Source: Deltaproteobacteria bacterium
GTDB lineage: Bacteria > Myxococcota_A > UBA9042 > DTJE01
Length of the DNA stretch: 64,000 nt
Reading direction: 5' to 3'
Assembly: GCA_029547805.1 (NCBI GenBank)
Contig: JAKPOP010000027.1
Location: 1 to 64,000 of the forward strand
A program made the translations under genes and the position numbers. Shown one piece after another: positions 1 through 10,252 of this stretch; within the stretch, counting starts at the first letter, position 1; the number at the start of each line of letters is the position of its first letter. Below the pieces are notes generated by a model. It made no database searches, was not told where the DNA came from, and worked only from the letters and a program-made list of their open reading frames with translations.

Positions 1-2
1 TT

Positions 3-485
3 GCGCTGGCAGATCTTCTGAGCGGAACGAGCGGATTCCAGAAGCTCTGGAGACAGGATCGTCACCTGCGGGGCAAAGGATTTACCAGGCTTGGACATCG
101 GCTTCGCAAGCAAGCCCGGGCGCTGGCCAAGGCCGCCGCACCGCAGCATATCCGTTCCCGGGCGGAGAAACGCGTTCTGATTGCACTGGTGGACGAGGGT
201 GTGGAAAATCTACTTGAGCAGGTGCAGGCCGAACAGTGGAATGCGGCTCTGGCAACATTGAACCAGCTGAGCATAGAATTCCTGCGACTTCAATACCGCT
301 ATCGCGGCGACGAGGAACGCGCTTTGGAATTCATCTCTGCCATCGCCCCGATACCGGCCCAGAGGTATTGGCTGCTGCGATATCTACGTCACACATGTGA
401 AACGAATGCTGTTCCTGAGGCCCCGTGGGACGGGCTTACGCTGCTGGCAATGCATACATTGGTATGGGGACTGGAACCGTCATAA
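3..485 (+). CDS. Hypothetical protein, 5' end cut by window edge
   Basis: The frame is open from the first bases to TAA at 483-485, so the gene enters from the left and only its last 160 residues are seen. The visible part begins ALADLLSGTSGFQK and is rich in Arg, Leu, Ala and Gln, with likely helices such as the stretch around VENLLEQVQAEQW. There are no obvious membrane segments, cysteines or catalytic motifs, and I do not recognise the family. An internal ATG at 189 exists, but the open frame upstream looks equally coding. The stop overlaps the convergent gene by 6 bases. Codon use matches the low-G+C left segment. Confidence 0.5.
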   Translation, partial: ALADLLSGTSGFQKLWRQDRHLRGKGFTRLGHRLRKQARALAKAAAPQHIRSRAEKRVLIALVDEGVENLLEQVQAEQWNAALATLNQLSIEFLRLQYRYRGDEERALEFISAIAPIPAQRYWLLRYLRHTCETNAVPEAPWDGLTLLAMHTLVWGLEPS

Positions 486-1493
486 ACCGTCACGAACGCG
501 ACTGTTCAGGTATGCATACTGCCGAAGGAATTGCGCCTCTTTCTTGAGAATCTCCTTGCGCTGCTCCACGGATTCCTTTTTGAAGGATTCATTCTCGATG
601 CAGAGGTCACCCGTGTAGCCGGCCTTGCGGAGGATGTCGGTGAGTTTTCTGAAATCAATATCGCCCTTGTCGACCGGGCATGTATACTTTTCGTATTCCC
701 ACCCCATTGGCCGTTTCTTTTCGCGCTCGGCTTCCGGATAGGCGATACTCTTGCAGTGTGTGTGGCAGACATACGGAGCGTACTCCCGAAAAATATCGTA
801 GAGCTGCGACAACGGGTAGCCGTACCAGTAGAAGTTGGCCGTATCGAGCGTAAGGCCGAACCGTTTCGTTCCAATCCCGTCGAACAGCTTGCGAAGGAAT
901 TCGATGTTGTTGGTGGTGTTGGAATGATTCTCCAGGCCGAAGCGAACGGACAATCCTTCGGTCAGTTTGACGATGCGCCGGCCCGCGTCGATCGCCAGCT
1001 TCAGGTATGCGTCCCCCTGGTGCTTATGGGGAACCATGTCCAGACGGACGGCGGGAATTTTCATATCCGCCGCGATCTCGGCCACCTTCGAGGTAAACGC
1101 GATTTCCTCGTTCGGACGTGCATCAAACTCGTTGACCAGGCAGAACGCACTGATGCTTTTCCCGGCCTCACGGGCATCGTCCTGAAGCTGCTTTACGCCC
1201 TCCGGCGTTTCAATCGTGTACTGGCGATCAGCTTTTCGAACTTGGGGGCATCTGCCATTGAAATCTACACGAATCTCGATCGCGTCATATCCCAGTTCGT
1301 CGAGCAAGGTCCAGGTATTGTCCGCTCTCAGGGGACGCAACGTCGAGTCACGGCAGGCGATTTTCCAGGATGTTTTGGGAGCTTCCTTGCCGGCCTCCGC
1401 ACGTGCAATCTGATTCATCCATCCGGAAGCCGCAACGGCCGCGACCGAATGCTTCAAAAAATCCCGACGGTTCTGTAATCCGTTTCGTGACAA
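480..1493 (-). CDS. Tat-exported sugar phosphate isomerase/epimerase-like TIM barrel protein
   Basis: A 337-residue protein. The N-terminus carries a twin-arginine signal (NRRDFLKHSVAAVAASGW), so folded export is expected. The rest looks like the xylose isomerase-like TIM barrel family: LGYDAIEIRVDF near the start, VRLDMVPH, RFGLENHSNTTNN, GLTLDTANFYWYG, HTHCKS and GDLCIENES, which place the usual Glu, His and Asp metal or substrate ligands at strand ends. Exported members of this family are especially common in Planctomycetes, Verrucomicrobia and Lentisphaerae, where they sit among carbohydrate genes; the substrate is unknown. Its lower-G+C codons and likely relatives both differ from the rest of the window, in line with foreign origin or a chimeric contig. 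Confidence 0.8.
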   Translation of the reverse strand: MSRNGLQNRRDFLKHSVAAVAASGWMNQIARAEAGKEAPKTSWKIACRDSTLRPLRADNTWTLLDELGYDAIEIRVDFNGRCPQVRKADRQYTIETPEGVKQLQDDAREAGKSISAFCLVNEFDARPNEEIAFTSKVAEIAADMKIPAVRLDMVPHKHQGDAYLKLAIDAGRRIVKLTEGLSVRFGLENHSNTTNNIEFLRKLFDGIGTKRFGLTLDTANFYWYGYPLSQLYDIFREYAPYVCHTHCKSIAYPEAEREKKRPMGWEYEKYTCPVDKGDIDFRKLTDILRKAGYTGDLCIENESFKKESVEQRKEILKKEAQFLRQYAYLNSRVRDGL

Positions 1494-1672
1494 GCCAATA
1501 TCTCCATGCCGCCTTCAACATTCTCAAGAGTAAACGACCGATTCCGTCGCAGAGGAAACAGGCCGTTATCTTGACCATCCCCGGCGAATCGGCTACAAAC
1601 AGTATTGTTGGGCAGGCATAGGTCATTCTAGCGGATCTGGCCGGCCCGTCGAATATAAGTAAACCGAAACAC

Positions 1673-3164
<1,492 letters not shown>

Positions 3165-3166
3165 CC

Positions 3167-5173
3167 CTACCGGCAGGCACCGTTGGAACAGGTGTAGCCG
3201 GGATTGCACGTGTAGGCGACCCAGACCGGACAGCCGGTGTACGAATCGGACTGGCACTTCCACAGGTTCGTCTGGGACTCGCAGTAGGACTGGTTCACGG
3301 TGCATGCGTTGCTGCATGCGCAGTCTCCCCCGCTGCAGACCTCCCCGGCACCGCAGTAGGTGGCGGACCAGTACCAGCAGCCCGAGGAGGTGCTCTGGGT
3401 GCATGACTCGGCGATGCCGGAATCCCCGGGACGGCACCGCTTCTGGCCGCTGGAGCACTCGTTGCTGCAGACGCAGCGGCCGCTGCCGTCGGGCTGGGTC
3501 CGGCAGGTGGATGCGATCCCACAGCTCGAGGCGTTGCCGTACTCGAGGCAGGGGTCGTCGTCGGTGTCCCCGCAGGACAGGATGCTGATGGGCTCGGTGG
3601 TGTCGTCGGGGTTGCAGACCTTCTGGCCCGAGGTGCACTCGTTGACACAGGGGGCGATGCAGGTCTTCGACTTGCCGCAGACGGGCTTGCCAGGAGTCTT
3701 GCAGTCCCGGTCCGACAGACAGTCCACGCAGCGCCGGCTCCCGGCGGCATCGCAGACCTGGGGCCAGGAGCAGTGGCTGTTGTCCAGGCAGGCGTAGCAG
3801 GCGCCGTCCTGGGCGCAGTGCCAGCCGGGGACCGCGCAGTCCGAGTCGCCTCGACAGGCCCGGCAGAACCGGTCGAAGGGGTCGCAACGCACCCCGGCAC
3901 AGTCGGAGTCGGTGCCGCACCCGTAGCATCGACCGTCCACGCAGACGGTCCGGCCGGTGCCCAGCAGGTCGAAGCACCCGACCCCCATGAGACACGGGGG
4001 GATGCACTGGCGGGTCAGGGGGTCGCAGACCTGGTCGAGGAGGCCCGGAATGATGGACAGGCAGTCCGTGTCGATGGAACAGGCATTGGAGGGCAGCGGT
4101 TCGCAGGAGGCCAGCAGGGGATGGCAGTACTCCTGGCGGGCGCAGTCGGTGTCCCGGGTGCACTCGGCGCTGGAGCACTGGTAGGAGCGGCACTTCTCGT
4201 CCTGGGGGCAGTGGGCGTCCTCGGTGCAGGGAACGCAGGACCCGTTGCCGCAGTGCAGGGAGGACCCGCAGTCCAGGTCCGTCTCGCAGCCCGGCAGGCA
4301 GACCTGCTGGATGCAGAGGTGGCCCCGAGGGCAGTCGGCCTTCACGAGGCACTGGACGCAGGCGCCGGTGGTCGGCTCGCAGATCGGGCGCTCGGCGGGG
4401 CAGCGGATCAGGCTGCAATCGACCGTGCACTGGTGGTCCCGGCAGACCTTCTCGCCGCAGTCGGCATCCTGGACGCAGGGGAAGCAGCCGCCATGGGAGC
4501 CGAAGGATCGATCGCACTTCTGGGGCGCCGGGCAGTCCCGGTCCGATCGGCATCCCGTCTGGCACCTTCCGTCCACGCAGAGGGTCCCCAGGGGGCAGTC
4601 CGTTTCGGCAAGGCACGCCACGCAGAGCCCGGTGGCCGTGTCACAGAGGGGGGTCTCGGGGGTTCCCCGGCAGTCGGCGTTGGATTGGCAGATGCTGCGG
4701 CAGTTCCCCAGGAGGCAGGTCTGGCCTTCCTGGCAGTGGTCCGAGGTCAGGCAGGCCAGGCAGCGCCCGTGGGGCGGCTCGTCGTCCTTGCAGTGGAGGT
4801 CTCGGGGGCAATCCCGGTCGCTCAGGCACCCCTCCTGGCAGTCCCCGTCGAGGCAGAGGAAGCCCAGGGGGCACTCGGAGGTGCTGGTGCACCGTGGGCC
4901 GGCGTCAGCACCGGGATCGGAGGCCGGGGTGTCCCGGGGAGTCCCGGGGTCGTTCCCGCCGCCTCCCGGGTCCGCCGGGGCCTCGTCCGGAATCGGGGAA
5001 CGGTCCGTCCCCGGGAGGTCTGCCGGAGGCGTCGCCTCGCCCGGGAGGTCGGCCCCTTCGTCCGAGACCTCTCCGGCAACCGGCAGGTCCATGGGTTCGG
5101 TCCGGGGCGATGAGGGACAGCCTGCCAGTCCCAGGGCCAGACAACATCCGAACGTCGTCGCCAGTTTCTGCAT
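3167..5173 (-). CDS. Large cysteine-repeat lipoprotein
   Basis: A 668-residue secreted lipoprotein. The start chosen, MQKLATTFGCCLALGLAGC, gives a signal peptide with lipobox LAGC; the longer frame upstream lacks one. A Pro/Asp/Gly-rich spacer follows (about residues 25-95). Then come about 16 Cys-x5-Cys modules of the type CLSDRDC or CTEDAHC, mostly followed by a conserved third Cys (CPRGHLC-like). The C-terminal part has three variant modules such as CSNECSSGQKRC. Such disulfide-rich repeats resemble the Dickkopf-like cysteine-rich modules often seen in myxobacterial surface proteins. The function is unknown; adhesion or a protective coat are guesses. It is monocistronic and convergent with eno. 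Confidence 0.85.
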   Translation of the reverse strand: MQKLATTFGCCLALGLAGCPSSPRTEPMDLPVAGEVSDEGADLPGEATPPADLPGTDRSPIPDEAPADPGGGGNDPGTPRDTPASDPGADAGPRCTSTSECPLGFLCLDGDCQEGCLSDRDCPRDLHCKDDEPPHGRCLACLTSDHCQEGQTCLLGNCRSICQSNADCRGTPETPLCDTATGLCVACLAETDCPLGTLCVDGRCQTGCRSDRDCPAPQKCDRSFGSHGGCFPCVQDADCGEKVCRDHQCTVDCSLIRCPAERPICEPTTGACVQCLVKADCPRGHLCIQQVCLPGCETDLDCGSSLHCGNGSCVPCTEDAHCPQDEKCRSYQCSSAECTRDTDCARQEYCHPLLASCEPLPSNACSIDTDCLSIIPGLLDQVCDPLTRQCIPPCLMGVGCFDLLGTGRTVCVDGRCYGCGTDSDCAGVRCDPFDRFCRACRGDSDCAVPGWHCAQDGACYACLDNSHCSWPQVCDAAGSRRCVDCLSDRDCKTPGKPVCGKSKTCIAPCVNECTSGQKVCNPDDTTEPISILSCGDTDDDPCLEYGNASSCGIASTCRTQPDGSGRCVCSNECSSGQKRCRPGDSGIAESCTQSTSSGCWYWSATYCGAGEVCSGGDCACSNACTVNQSYCESQTNLWKCQSDSYTGCPVWVAYTCNPGYTCSNGACR

Positions 5174-5240
5174 GGGGACCTCCGATCCGGAGACCGGTCC
5201 ATGGTAGCATGGCCGAACGGCCCCGGAGAGGGAGGGTCCC

Positions 5241-5879
5241 GTGTGGCTGGCGGGGGTCCTGGGGACCCTGGGACTGGTGCTGGTGCTCTTTGGAGAGGTC
5301 CAGGGAATCCTCCGGGCCCAGTGGTTGGGCAAGTCCATGGCCTCCCTGGCCTTCCTGGCCGCGGGCACGGTCCGGTGGTGGTCCGGGTGCGGCGACGGCT
5401 TCGGGGCCCTGATCTGGGCCGGCCTCGCCTGGTCGGTGGTCGGGGACCTCTGCCTCCTCTCCCGGGGGACCGGCCGGGTCTTCCTGGCGGGGATGGTCGC
5501 CTTCCTGCTGGCGCACCTGTGCTACATCGGGGCCTTCGGGGTCCGGGGTCTCCGGTGGGACCTCGCCCTCTGGGTCCTCCCGCCCCTGGTCGGGGTTGGC
5601 GCCGTCATTCTGCGCTGGCTGGCATCGAGGCTCCAGGGGGTCATGCGTCTGGCCGTCCCGGCCTACCTGCTGGCTGTCACGGGGATGCTGGCGGCGGCCC
5701 TGCTGGCGGTGCTGCCCTCCTGGGAGCCCTGGACCCTGGGGACCGGCGCCGTGTTGTTCTTCGTCTCGGATGCCCTGGTGGCCCGACAGCGCTTCGTGCA
5801 CCCCTCGCCCTGGAACCGGGTGGTCGGCCTGCCCCTCTACTACGGGGCCCAGTGGCTGCTGGTCTTCACGATTTCCTGA
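5241..5879 (+). CDS. YhhN/TMEM86-family integral membrane protein
   Basis: A 212-residue hydrophobic protein with about eight predicted membrane segments. It fits the YhhN family, whose animal members (TMEM86) are lysoplasmalogenases that hydrolyse the vinyl-ether bond of lysoplasmalogens. The family's paired acidic motifs are visible: a Gly-Asp in a helix (WSVVGDLCLLS) and Ser-Asp near the C-terminus (LFFVSDALVARQRF). The GTG at 5241 follows GGGAGGG. The gene is divergent from the cysteine-repeat lipoprotein across a 67-base gap. The bacterial substrate is not settled, though plasmalogens are known in myxobacteria and anaerobes. Confidence 0.8.
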   Translation: MWLAGVLGTLGLVLVLFGEVQGILRAQWLGKSMASLAFLAAGTVRWWSGCGDGFGALIWAGLAWSVVGDLCLLSRGTGRVFLAGMVAFLLAHLCYIGAFGVRGLRWDLALWVLPPLVGVGAVILRWLASRLQGVMRLAVPAYLLAVTGMLAAALLAVLPSWEPWTLGTGAVLFFVSDALVARQRFVHPSPWNRVVGLPLYYGAQWLLVFTIS

Positions 5880-5897
5880 TCCCCTGGTGACTTGCCG

Positions 5898-5926
5898 GTG
5901 ACGCCCCGTCCGGGACGGTGCATACT
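5898..5926 (+). promoter_or_regulatory. Possible promoter for the HMG-CoA synthase-like gene
   Basis: GTGACG (5898-5903), a 17-base spacer and CATACT (5921-5926) lie just 5' of the gene at 5956. Both boxes match consensus at four of six positions, so this is only suggestive. Confidence 0.35.
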
Positions 5927-5955
5927 TCCCCGGGGAGTCCGAGGGAGCAGGGAGG

Positions 5956-7254
5956 ATGGCCACGAGGGTCCCGGTGGGGGTGCATGGAATCGCACTGAAC
6001 CTGCCCCGGGATCGGGTGGACCTGGCCTCCTGGTGCCGGTGGACCGGGTCGGACCCCGGGAAGGTCCTGGGGACCGTCGGGACCTCGTTCCGGGTGCCCC
6101 GTTCCCACCACGACGTCTATCGAATGGCCCGGGAGGCCGTGTGGTCCCTCGCGGAAACGGGACTGCTGCAGCCGGACCGGGTGGGCCTGCTGGTGCTGGC
6201 CACCGAGTCGTCCCTGGACAACGCCGCCGGACCGACGCTGCTGCTGGAGTCCCTGAATCGGGGCCTCCGGGAACGGGGGCTTGCGCCGCTCTCGGATCGC
6301 TGCGAGGCCAGCGAGGTGAAGCAGGCGTGCCTGGCGGGAATGCTGGGGCTGGCGGCGGCCGTGCGGTTCCTGGCCCTGGAGGCACCGGGCCGTCAGGCCC
6401 TGGTGGTGACCTCGGACATCGCGATCTACGCCCGGGGAAGCACCGGGGAGCCCACCCAGGGCGCCGGAGCCGTGGCGATCGTGCTCCAGGCCGACCCCGG
6501 CCTGCTGGAGATCGACCCCGGGGACTGGGCCGCGACGACTCGATTCCGGCCCGGGGACTTCCGGAAGCCCCTGGTACCGGGACATCCGTTCGGGGTGCCG
6601 ACCTTCGACGGCCCCTGGTCCACGGCCTGCTATCTCGACGAGACCCTTCGGGCCGTCTCGGCCCTCGGGGATCGCCTGGGGACCTCCCTCGGGGGCCTGC
6701 TGGAGGCATCGAGTCTGGTACTGGCCCACCGGCCCTATCGCAAGATGCCCCGGGATGCCGGGGCCCTGTGGTGCCTTGCGGCCTTTTCCGAGGACCGACG
6801 GGGCGTTGCAGGGCGGATGGGGATCGGGGCGGAGGAACTGCGCGAACTGCTGTTCCGGGGGCCCCCGGCCGAGGGGGACCCCTGGGACGAGGTCCGGCGG
6901 GTGATCCGGGTGGCCCGGGAGGACCCCGGGGTGCGGAGCCGGCTGGCCTGCTGGATGGACCCCGGCGAAGAGATGATGTCCCATTGCGGCAATCTCTACG
7001 CCGCGGCCCTGCCGGCCTGGGTCGGGGCGTCCCTGGAGGCGGCCGCCGTCGAGGGGCGGGACCTGGCGGGGAAGCCCTTGCTGCTGGTGGGCTACGGCAG
7101 CGGCAACGGGGCCCTGGCCCTCCGGGCCCGGGGGGCCTCCCGGTGGCGGGAGACCCTCTCCCGATGCGTCGTGTCGTCGTCCCTGGCCGGGGCGACGGAC
7201 CTGTCCCACGACGACTACCGGGAGCGGCACCGGCGGCTCTGCGCGGGGGAGTGA
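5956..7254 (+). CDS. Hydroxymethylglutaryl-CoA synthase-like protein
   Basis: A 432-residue thiolase-fold condensing enzyme. HMG-CoA synthases join acetyl-CoA and acetoacetyl-CoA in the mevalonate pathway; relatives make beta-branches in polyketides. The catalytic triad is visible: Glu84 in LATESSLDN, nucleophile Cys125 in EVKQACLAG and His258 in LAHRPYRKM. Later motifs SHCGNLYAA and GYGSGNGAL are also typical. The ATG at 5956 follows GGGAGG closely. No other mevalonate or polyketide gene is in the window. The next gene starts 3 bases on, and the four genes to truA are probably one operon. A 3-oxoacyl-ACP synthase III is the main alternative, but HxPYxKM and the Glu favour the HMGS group. Confidence 0.75.
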   Translation: MATRVPVGVHGIALNLPRDRVDLASWCRWTGSDPGKVLGTVGTSFRVPRSHHDVYRMAREAVWSLAETGLLQPDRVGLLVLATESSLDNAAGPTLLLESLNRGLRERGLAPLSDRCEASEVKQACLAGMLGLAAAVRFLALEAPGRQALVVTSDIAIYARGSTGEPTQGAGAVAIVLQADPGLLEIDPGDWAATTRFRPGDFRKPLVPGHPFGVPTFDGPWSTACYLDETLRAVSALGDRLGTSLGGLLEASSLVLAHRPYRKMPRDAGALWCLAAFSEDRRGVAGRMGIGAEELRELLFRGPPAEGDPWDEVRRVIRVAREDPGVRSRLACWMDPGEEMMSHCGNLYAAALPAWVGASLEAAAVEGRDLAGKPLLLVGYGSGNGALALRARGASRWRETLSRCVVSSSLAGATDLSHDDYRERHRRLCAGE

Positions 7255-7257
7255 TCG

Positions 7258-8028
7258 ATGTCCCGGTGGAGGCTGGTCGTGGGCCTGCTGGTCGTCATCG
7301 GGGTGCCGGTCTCCACCGGGGAGGCCTCGGACCTGGACTGCTTCCGGGTGGCCCAGGTCGCCGTGGGAGGCCGGGCCCCGGCGCGCCCCAACGCCCCCAT
7401 GGTGCTGGCTCAGGAGGTGCGCTATCGCACCGCCGTGGAGGTCCGGCTGGATCGGGTCGTGGTGCCGATGGCCAGCGACGCCATCTACCAGTATCCCTTC
7501 CTGCTCTGGGTGGGGGAGGGGGCCTTCCCTCCCCTCGCCGACGAGGAGCGGAACCACCTGAGGACCTACCTGCAGCTGGGCGGCTTCCTCCTGGTGGACA
7601 ATGCCGGTGAGGGACCTGCCCGGGAGGCCTTCGAGAAGTCCTTCCGGGAGGAATTCCGGAGGCTGCTGCCGGGAGCGGACCTGCAGCCGATCCCCCCCAC
7701 GCACGTGATCTTCCGCAGTTTCTATCGCCTCTCATCCGTGGCGGGCCGCTGGCGCCTGCGGCCCTACCTGGAAGGGGCCCTCCTGGGGGACCGGGTCGCC
7801 CTGGTCTACTCCCACAACGACCTGTCCGGGGCCTGGGCCCGGGACGGATTCGGCCGATGGGAGTTCGAGACGGTTCCCGGCGGTGCGGTGCAACGGGAGG
7901 AGGCGATCCGCCTGGGGGTCAACCTGGCCCTCTATGGCCTGCTGCTGGACTACAAGGACGAGCAGGCCCACGTGGAGGGGCTGCTCAATCGTCGACGGCT
8001 GCCGGCGCCGCCGCCGCAGGGACCCTGA
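7258..8028 (+). CDS. Exported DUF4159-like protein
   Basis: A 256-residue protein with a signal peptide (hydrophobic VVGLLVVIGVPV, then a short acidic region). The middle, from the RYRTAVEVRLD region through FPPLADEERNHLRTYLQLGGFLLVDNAG to THVIFRSFY, matches the DUF4159 pattern, a periplasmic domain with a class I amidotransferase-like fold that lacks an obvious catalytic Cys. DUF4159 proteins are commonly encoded beside von Willebrand A/BatA-type membrane proteins, as here: the next gene starts 4 bases downstream. That suggests a shared envelope complex. The molecular role is unknown. Confidence 0.7.
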   Translation: MSRWRLVVGLLVVIGVPVSTGEASDLDCFRVAQVAVGGRAPARPNAPMVLAQEVRYRTAVEVRLDRVVVPMASDAIYQYPFLLWVGEGAFPPLADEERNHLRTYLQLGGFLLVDNAGEGPAREAFEKSFREEFRRLLPGADLQPIPPTHVIFRSFYRLSSVAGRWRLRPYLEGALLGDRVALVYSHNDLSGAWARDGFGRWEFETVPGGAVQREEAIRLGVNLALYGLLLDYKDEQAHVEGLLNRRRLPAPPPQGP

Positions 8029-8032
8029 GCCG

Positions 8033-10249
8033 ATGGACCGCCTCTTCTTCCCCTACCACAGCCCCCTCTCTCTGGCGGTGGTCGGTGTCCTGAGCCTCGT
8101 GGGGCTGGTGCTGTACGCCTGGCGGGTCCGGTCGGTGGCCGGGGTCCGGGATCGCCTGGGGCTGCTGGGCCTGCGCCTGCTGGCCATCGGGGGAATCCTG
8201 GGGGCCTACCTCCAGTTCGGGACCCAGGATCGCCAGGAGGTGCGCCGGAAGGGAACGGTCGCCGTGCTGATCGATGTCTCGGCCAGCATGGACGACGGGC
8301 GGACCCTGGAGGGGACCCCGAGGGCCCAGGTCCAGGGCCTCACCCGGGACCTTCCCGACTGGTGGAAGGGTCTTTCGGCCCGCTGGGACCTGCGGTTCTA
8401 CGAGTTCGCCCGGGGCCTCCGGGAGGTCCCGGCGGAGGAGGCCGGCGCCGGGCCTGCCCGGGGGGGCGCCAGCGACCTCTTCGGGGCCCTGGGGGACCTG
8501 GCCGGGAGCCCCGAGGGCCTGGCGGGGGTCTTGCTGCTGTCCGACGGCGCGGTGACCGATGCCGAGGGGGAGGCCCTCACGCCGGAGGCATGGGCCCTGC
8601 GGACCCGGGACCCGCCCCCGGTTCCAGTGGCCTGGCTGCGGCCCAGTGGTTCTGCGGAGGGCGGGGAGGGAGCCTTCCTGTCGTCGGTGGAGGGCCTGTC
8701 GTATCTGGTGGTGCGGGACGCCTCTCCGGTCCGGGTCCGGGTGGGGGGGCTCCGGGAGTCGGGGCCGCCGCTGTGCCTGTCGATCCGGGAGGGGTCCCGG
8801 GTCCTGGCCACGGCGGAGGTCCCCGGGAGGACCGGGGCCGGGGAGGCGATGGTCGAGGTCCCGCTGTTTCCCCGAAAGGAGGGGGACCACGTCTACGAGG
8901 TCCGGCTGGAGGGGCCCCCCGAGGCCCTCTCCCCGGGTCGGTCCCGGCGATGGGTGACGGGAACCGTGGTGCGGGACTCGCTGCAGGTGCTCCTGCTGGC
9001 CGGGCAGCCCTCCTGGGACGTCCGCTTCCTCCGGGGCTGGCTCCGGTCCCGGCCGGGGATGGACCTGGTGTCCTTCGTGACCCTCCGGTCTCCCGACTCC
9101 CTGGTGGAGGACGACGAGGAGACGACTCTGGTGCCCCTGCCGGCCCGGGACCTCCTGGTCCGGAAGATCGAGGGCTTCGACCTGGTGATCCTCCAGAACG
9201 AGGAGCTTCGCCGTCCGGACGCCCCGGAACTGGTCCGGTCCCTGGAGCAGCACGTTCGGGCCGGAGGAGCCCTGTGGGTCATCGGGGGCGATCTGGCCCT
9301 GGGAGCGGGGTTCCCCTGGCCCGAGCATCTGGAGTCCCTGCTGCCGGTCCGTCGCCCGGCCTCGGGAAGAGGAGGCCTGCTGGAGGGGGAGTTCCAGGTG
9401 GAGATGGCCCCGGGCGGACGTCGGCACCCGGCGTTGCGGGGTCTCGGGCGCCTGCTGGCGTCGGCGCCGCCCCTGGCTGCGGTGCATTCCCTGGGGGGCC
9501 CGACCCCCGAGGCCTCGGTGCTTCTCCGGACCCAGGCCCCGGGGACCGAGGCCCGACCCGTGCTGGTGACCGCAGCCCGAGGACAGGGCCGGGTGGCGCT
9601 TCTGGCCACGGACACCCTCTGGCGCTGGGCGGCCCATCCCGCCGGACACGAAGCGTACGAGGTCCTGCTCCGGGGGCTCGTGGCCTGGCTCACCCAGGAC
9701 CCCCAGGCATCGGATCTCCGGGTGCGCCTGACTCCCCGGGAGGGGCTCCCGGGGACGACGTGGATCGCGGAGGTCGAGGCGGTCGAGGGCGTGCGGGACG
9801 TCCGCGTGGCCTGGGAGCGCCAGGGAGAGGACGGGGGCGAGGAGGCCCTGGACCCGGAGGTTCCCCTGGACCTGGACCCCCGGCAACGGGCCCAGGTCGC
9901 CCGGGTCGTCACGGAGGAGGGACCTGTCCGGGTCCGGGTGACCGGGGTGCTGGGGGACCATGTGCTGGAATCGGAGGCCCTGGGACTGGTACGGCCCGGT
10001 TCCGGGGAACGGGATGCCGGGGGGCCCTCGGGGGACCGGCTGGCGTCCTGGGTTCGGGCCTCCGGCGGCCTGGTGGCGCCGATGGCATCGCCCCCCGACC
10101 CGGATCGCCTGCCCTTCCCGGTCGAGGAGCCCCAGCACATCGGGGTCTCCCGGGTGGATCCCCTCTGGAACCACCCGCTGCTGTGGTTGCTGCTGGTGGC
10201 CATCCTGATGGCCGAGTGGTACCTGGAACGGAAGATTGGATATACCTGA
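8033..10249 (+). CDS. von Willebrand factor A-domain membrane protein with amidotransferase-like region
   Basis: 738 residues. Two N-terminal membrane helices (about 12-30 and 43-62) are followed by a VWA domain with the metal-binding MIDAS motif DVSAS at 81-85. After that comes a beta-rich region and an amidotransferase-like segment around residues 370-470 (LRSRPGMDLVSFVTL, FDLVILQNEELRR, GALWVIGGDLALG), without an obvious catalytic triad. A C-terminal membrane helix (LLWLLLVAILMAEWYLE) ends the protein. This architecture is widespread near MoxR-ATPase/DUF58 clusters, but none is visible here. The start at 8033 was chosen over an earlier in-frame ATG inside the previous gene because it begins the MDRLFFPY membrane segment. 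Function unknown. Confidence 0.8.
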   Translation: MDRLFFPYHSPLSLAVVGVLSLVGLVLYAWRVRSVAGVRDRLGLLGLRLLAIGGILGAYLQFGTQDRQEVRRKGTVAVLIDVSASMDDGRTLEGTPRAQVQGLTRDLPDWWKGLSARWDLRFYEFARGLREVPAEEAGAGPARGGASDLFGALGDLAGSPEGLAGVLLLSDGAVTDAEGEALTPEAWALRTRDPPPVPVAWLRPSGSAEGGEGAFLSSVEGLSYLVVRDASPVRVRVGGLRESGPPLCLSIREGSRVLATAEVPGRTGAGEAMVEVPLFPRKEGDHVYEVRLEGPPEALSPGRSRRWVTGTVVRDSLQVLLLAGQPSWDVRFLRGWLRSRPGMDLVSFVTLRSPDSLVEDDEETTLVPLPARDLLVRKIEGFDLVILQNEELRRPDAPELVRSLEQHVRAGGALWVIGGDLALGAGFPWPEHLESLLPVRRPASGRGGLLEGEFQVEMAPGGRRHPALRGLGRLLASAPPLAAVHSLGGPTPEASVLLRTQAPGTEARPVLVTAARGQGRVALLATDTLWRWAAHPAGHEAYEVLLRGLVAWLTQDPQASDLRVRLTPREGLPGTTWIAEVEAVEGVRDVRVAWERQGEDGGEEALDPEVPLDLDPRQRAQVARVVTEEGPVRVRVTGVLGDHVLESEALGLVRPGSGERDAGGPSGDRLASWVRASGGLVAPMASPPDPDRLPFPVEEPQHIGVSRVDPLWNHPLLWLLLVAILMAEWYLERKIGYT

Positions 10250-10252
10250 GCG

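Larger units (their letters stand above)
1..1630. other. Compositionally atypical left segment
   Basis: G+C is much lower here than in the rest of the window: 27 of 60 bases in 541-600 against 46 of 60 in 2101-2160, counted by hand. Codon use in its two genes has many A/T third positions, unlike the strongly G/C-ending codons from enolase onward. The change falls in the non-coding stretch 1494-1672, just 5' of the tRNA-Arg. No integrase, transposase or direct repeat is visible at the junction. It could be transferred DNA or a join of two genomes during assembly. Confidence 0.7.

Noticed and set aside
3167-5173. CRISPR-like or tandem DNA repeat
   Set aside because: The periodicity is at protein level (Cys spacing); the DNA units differ in sequence and length.
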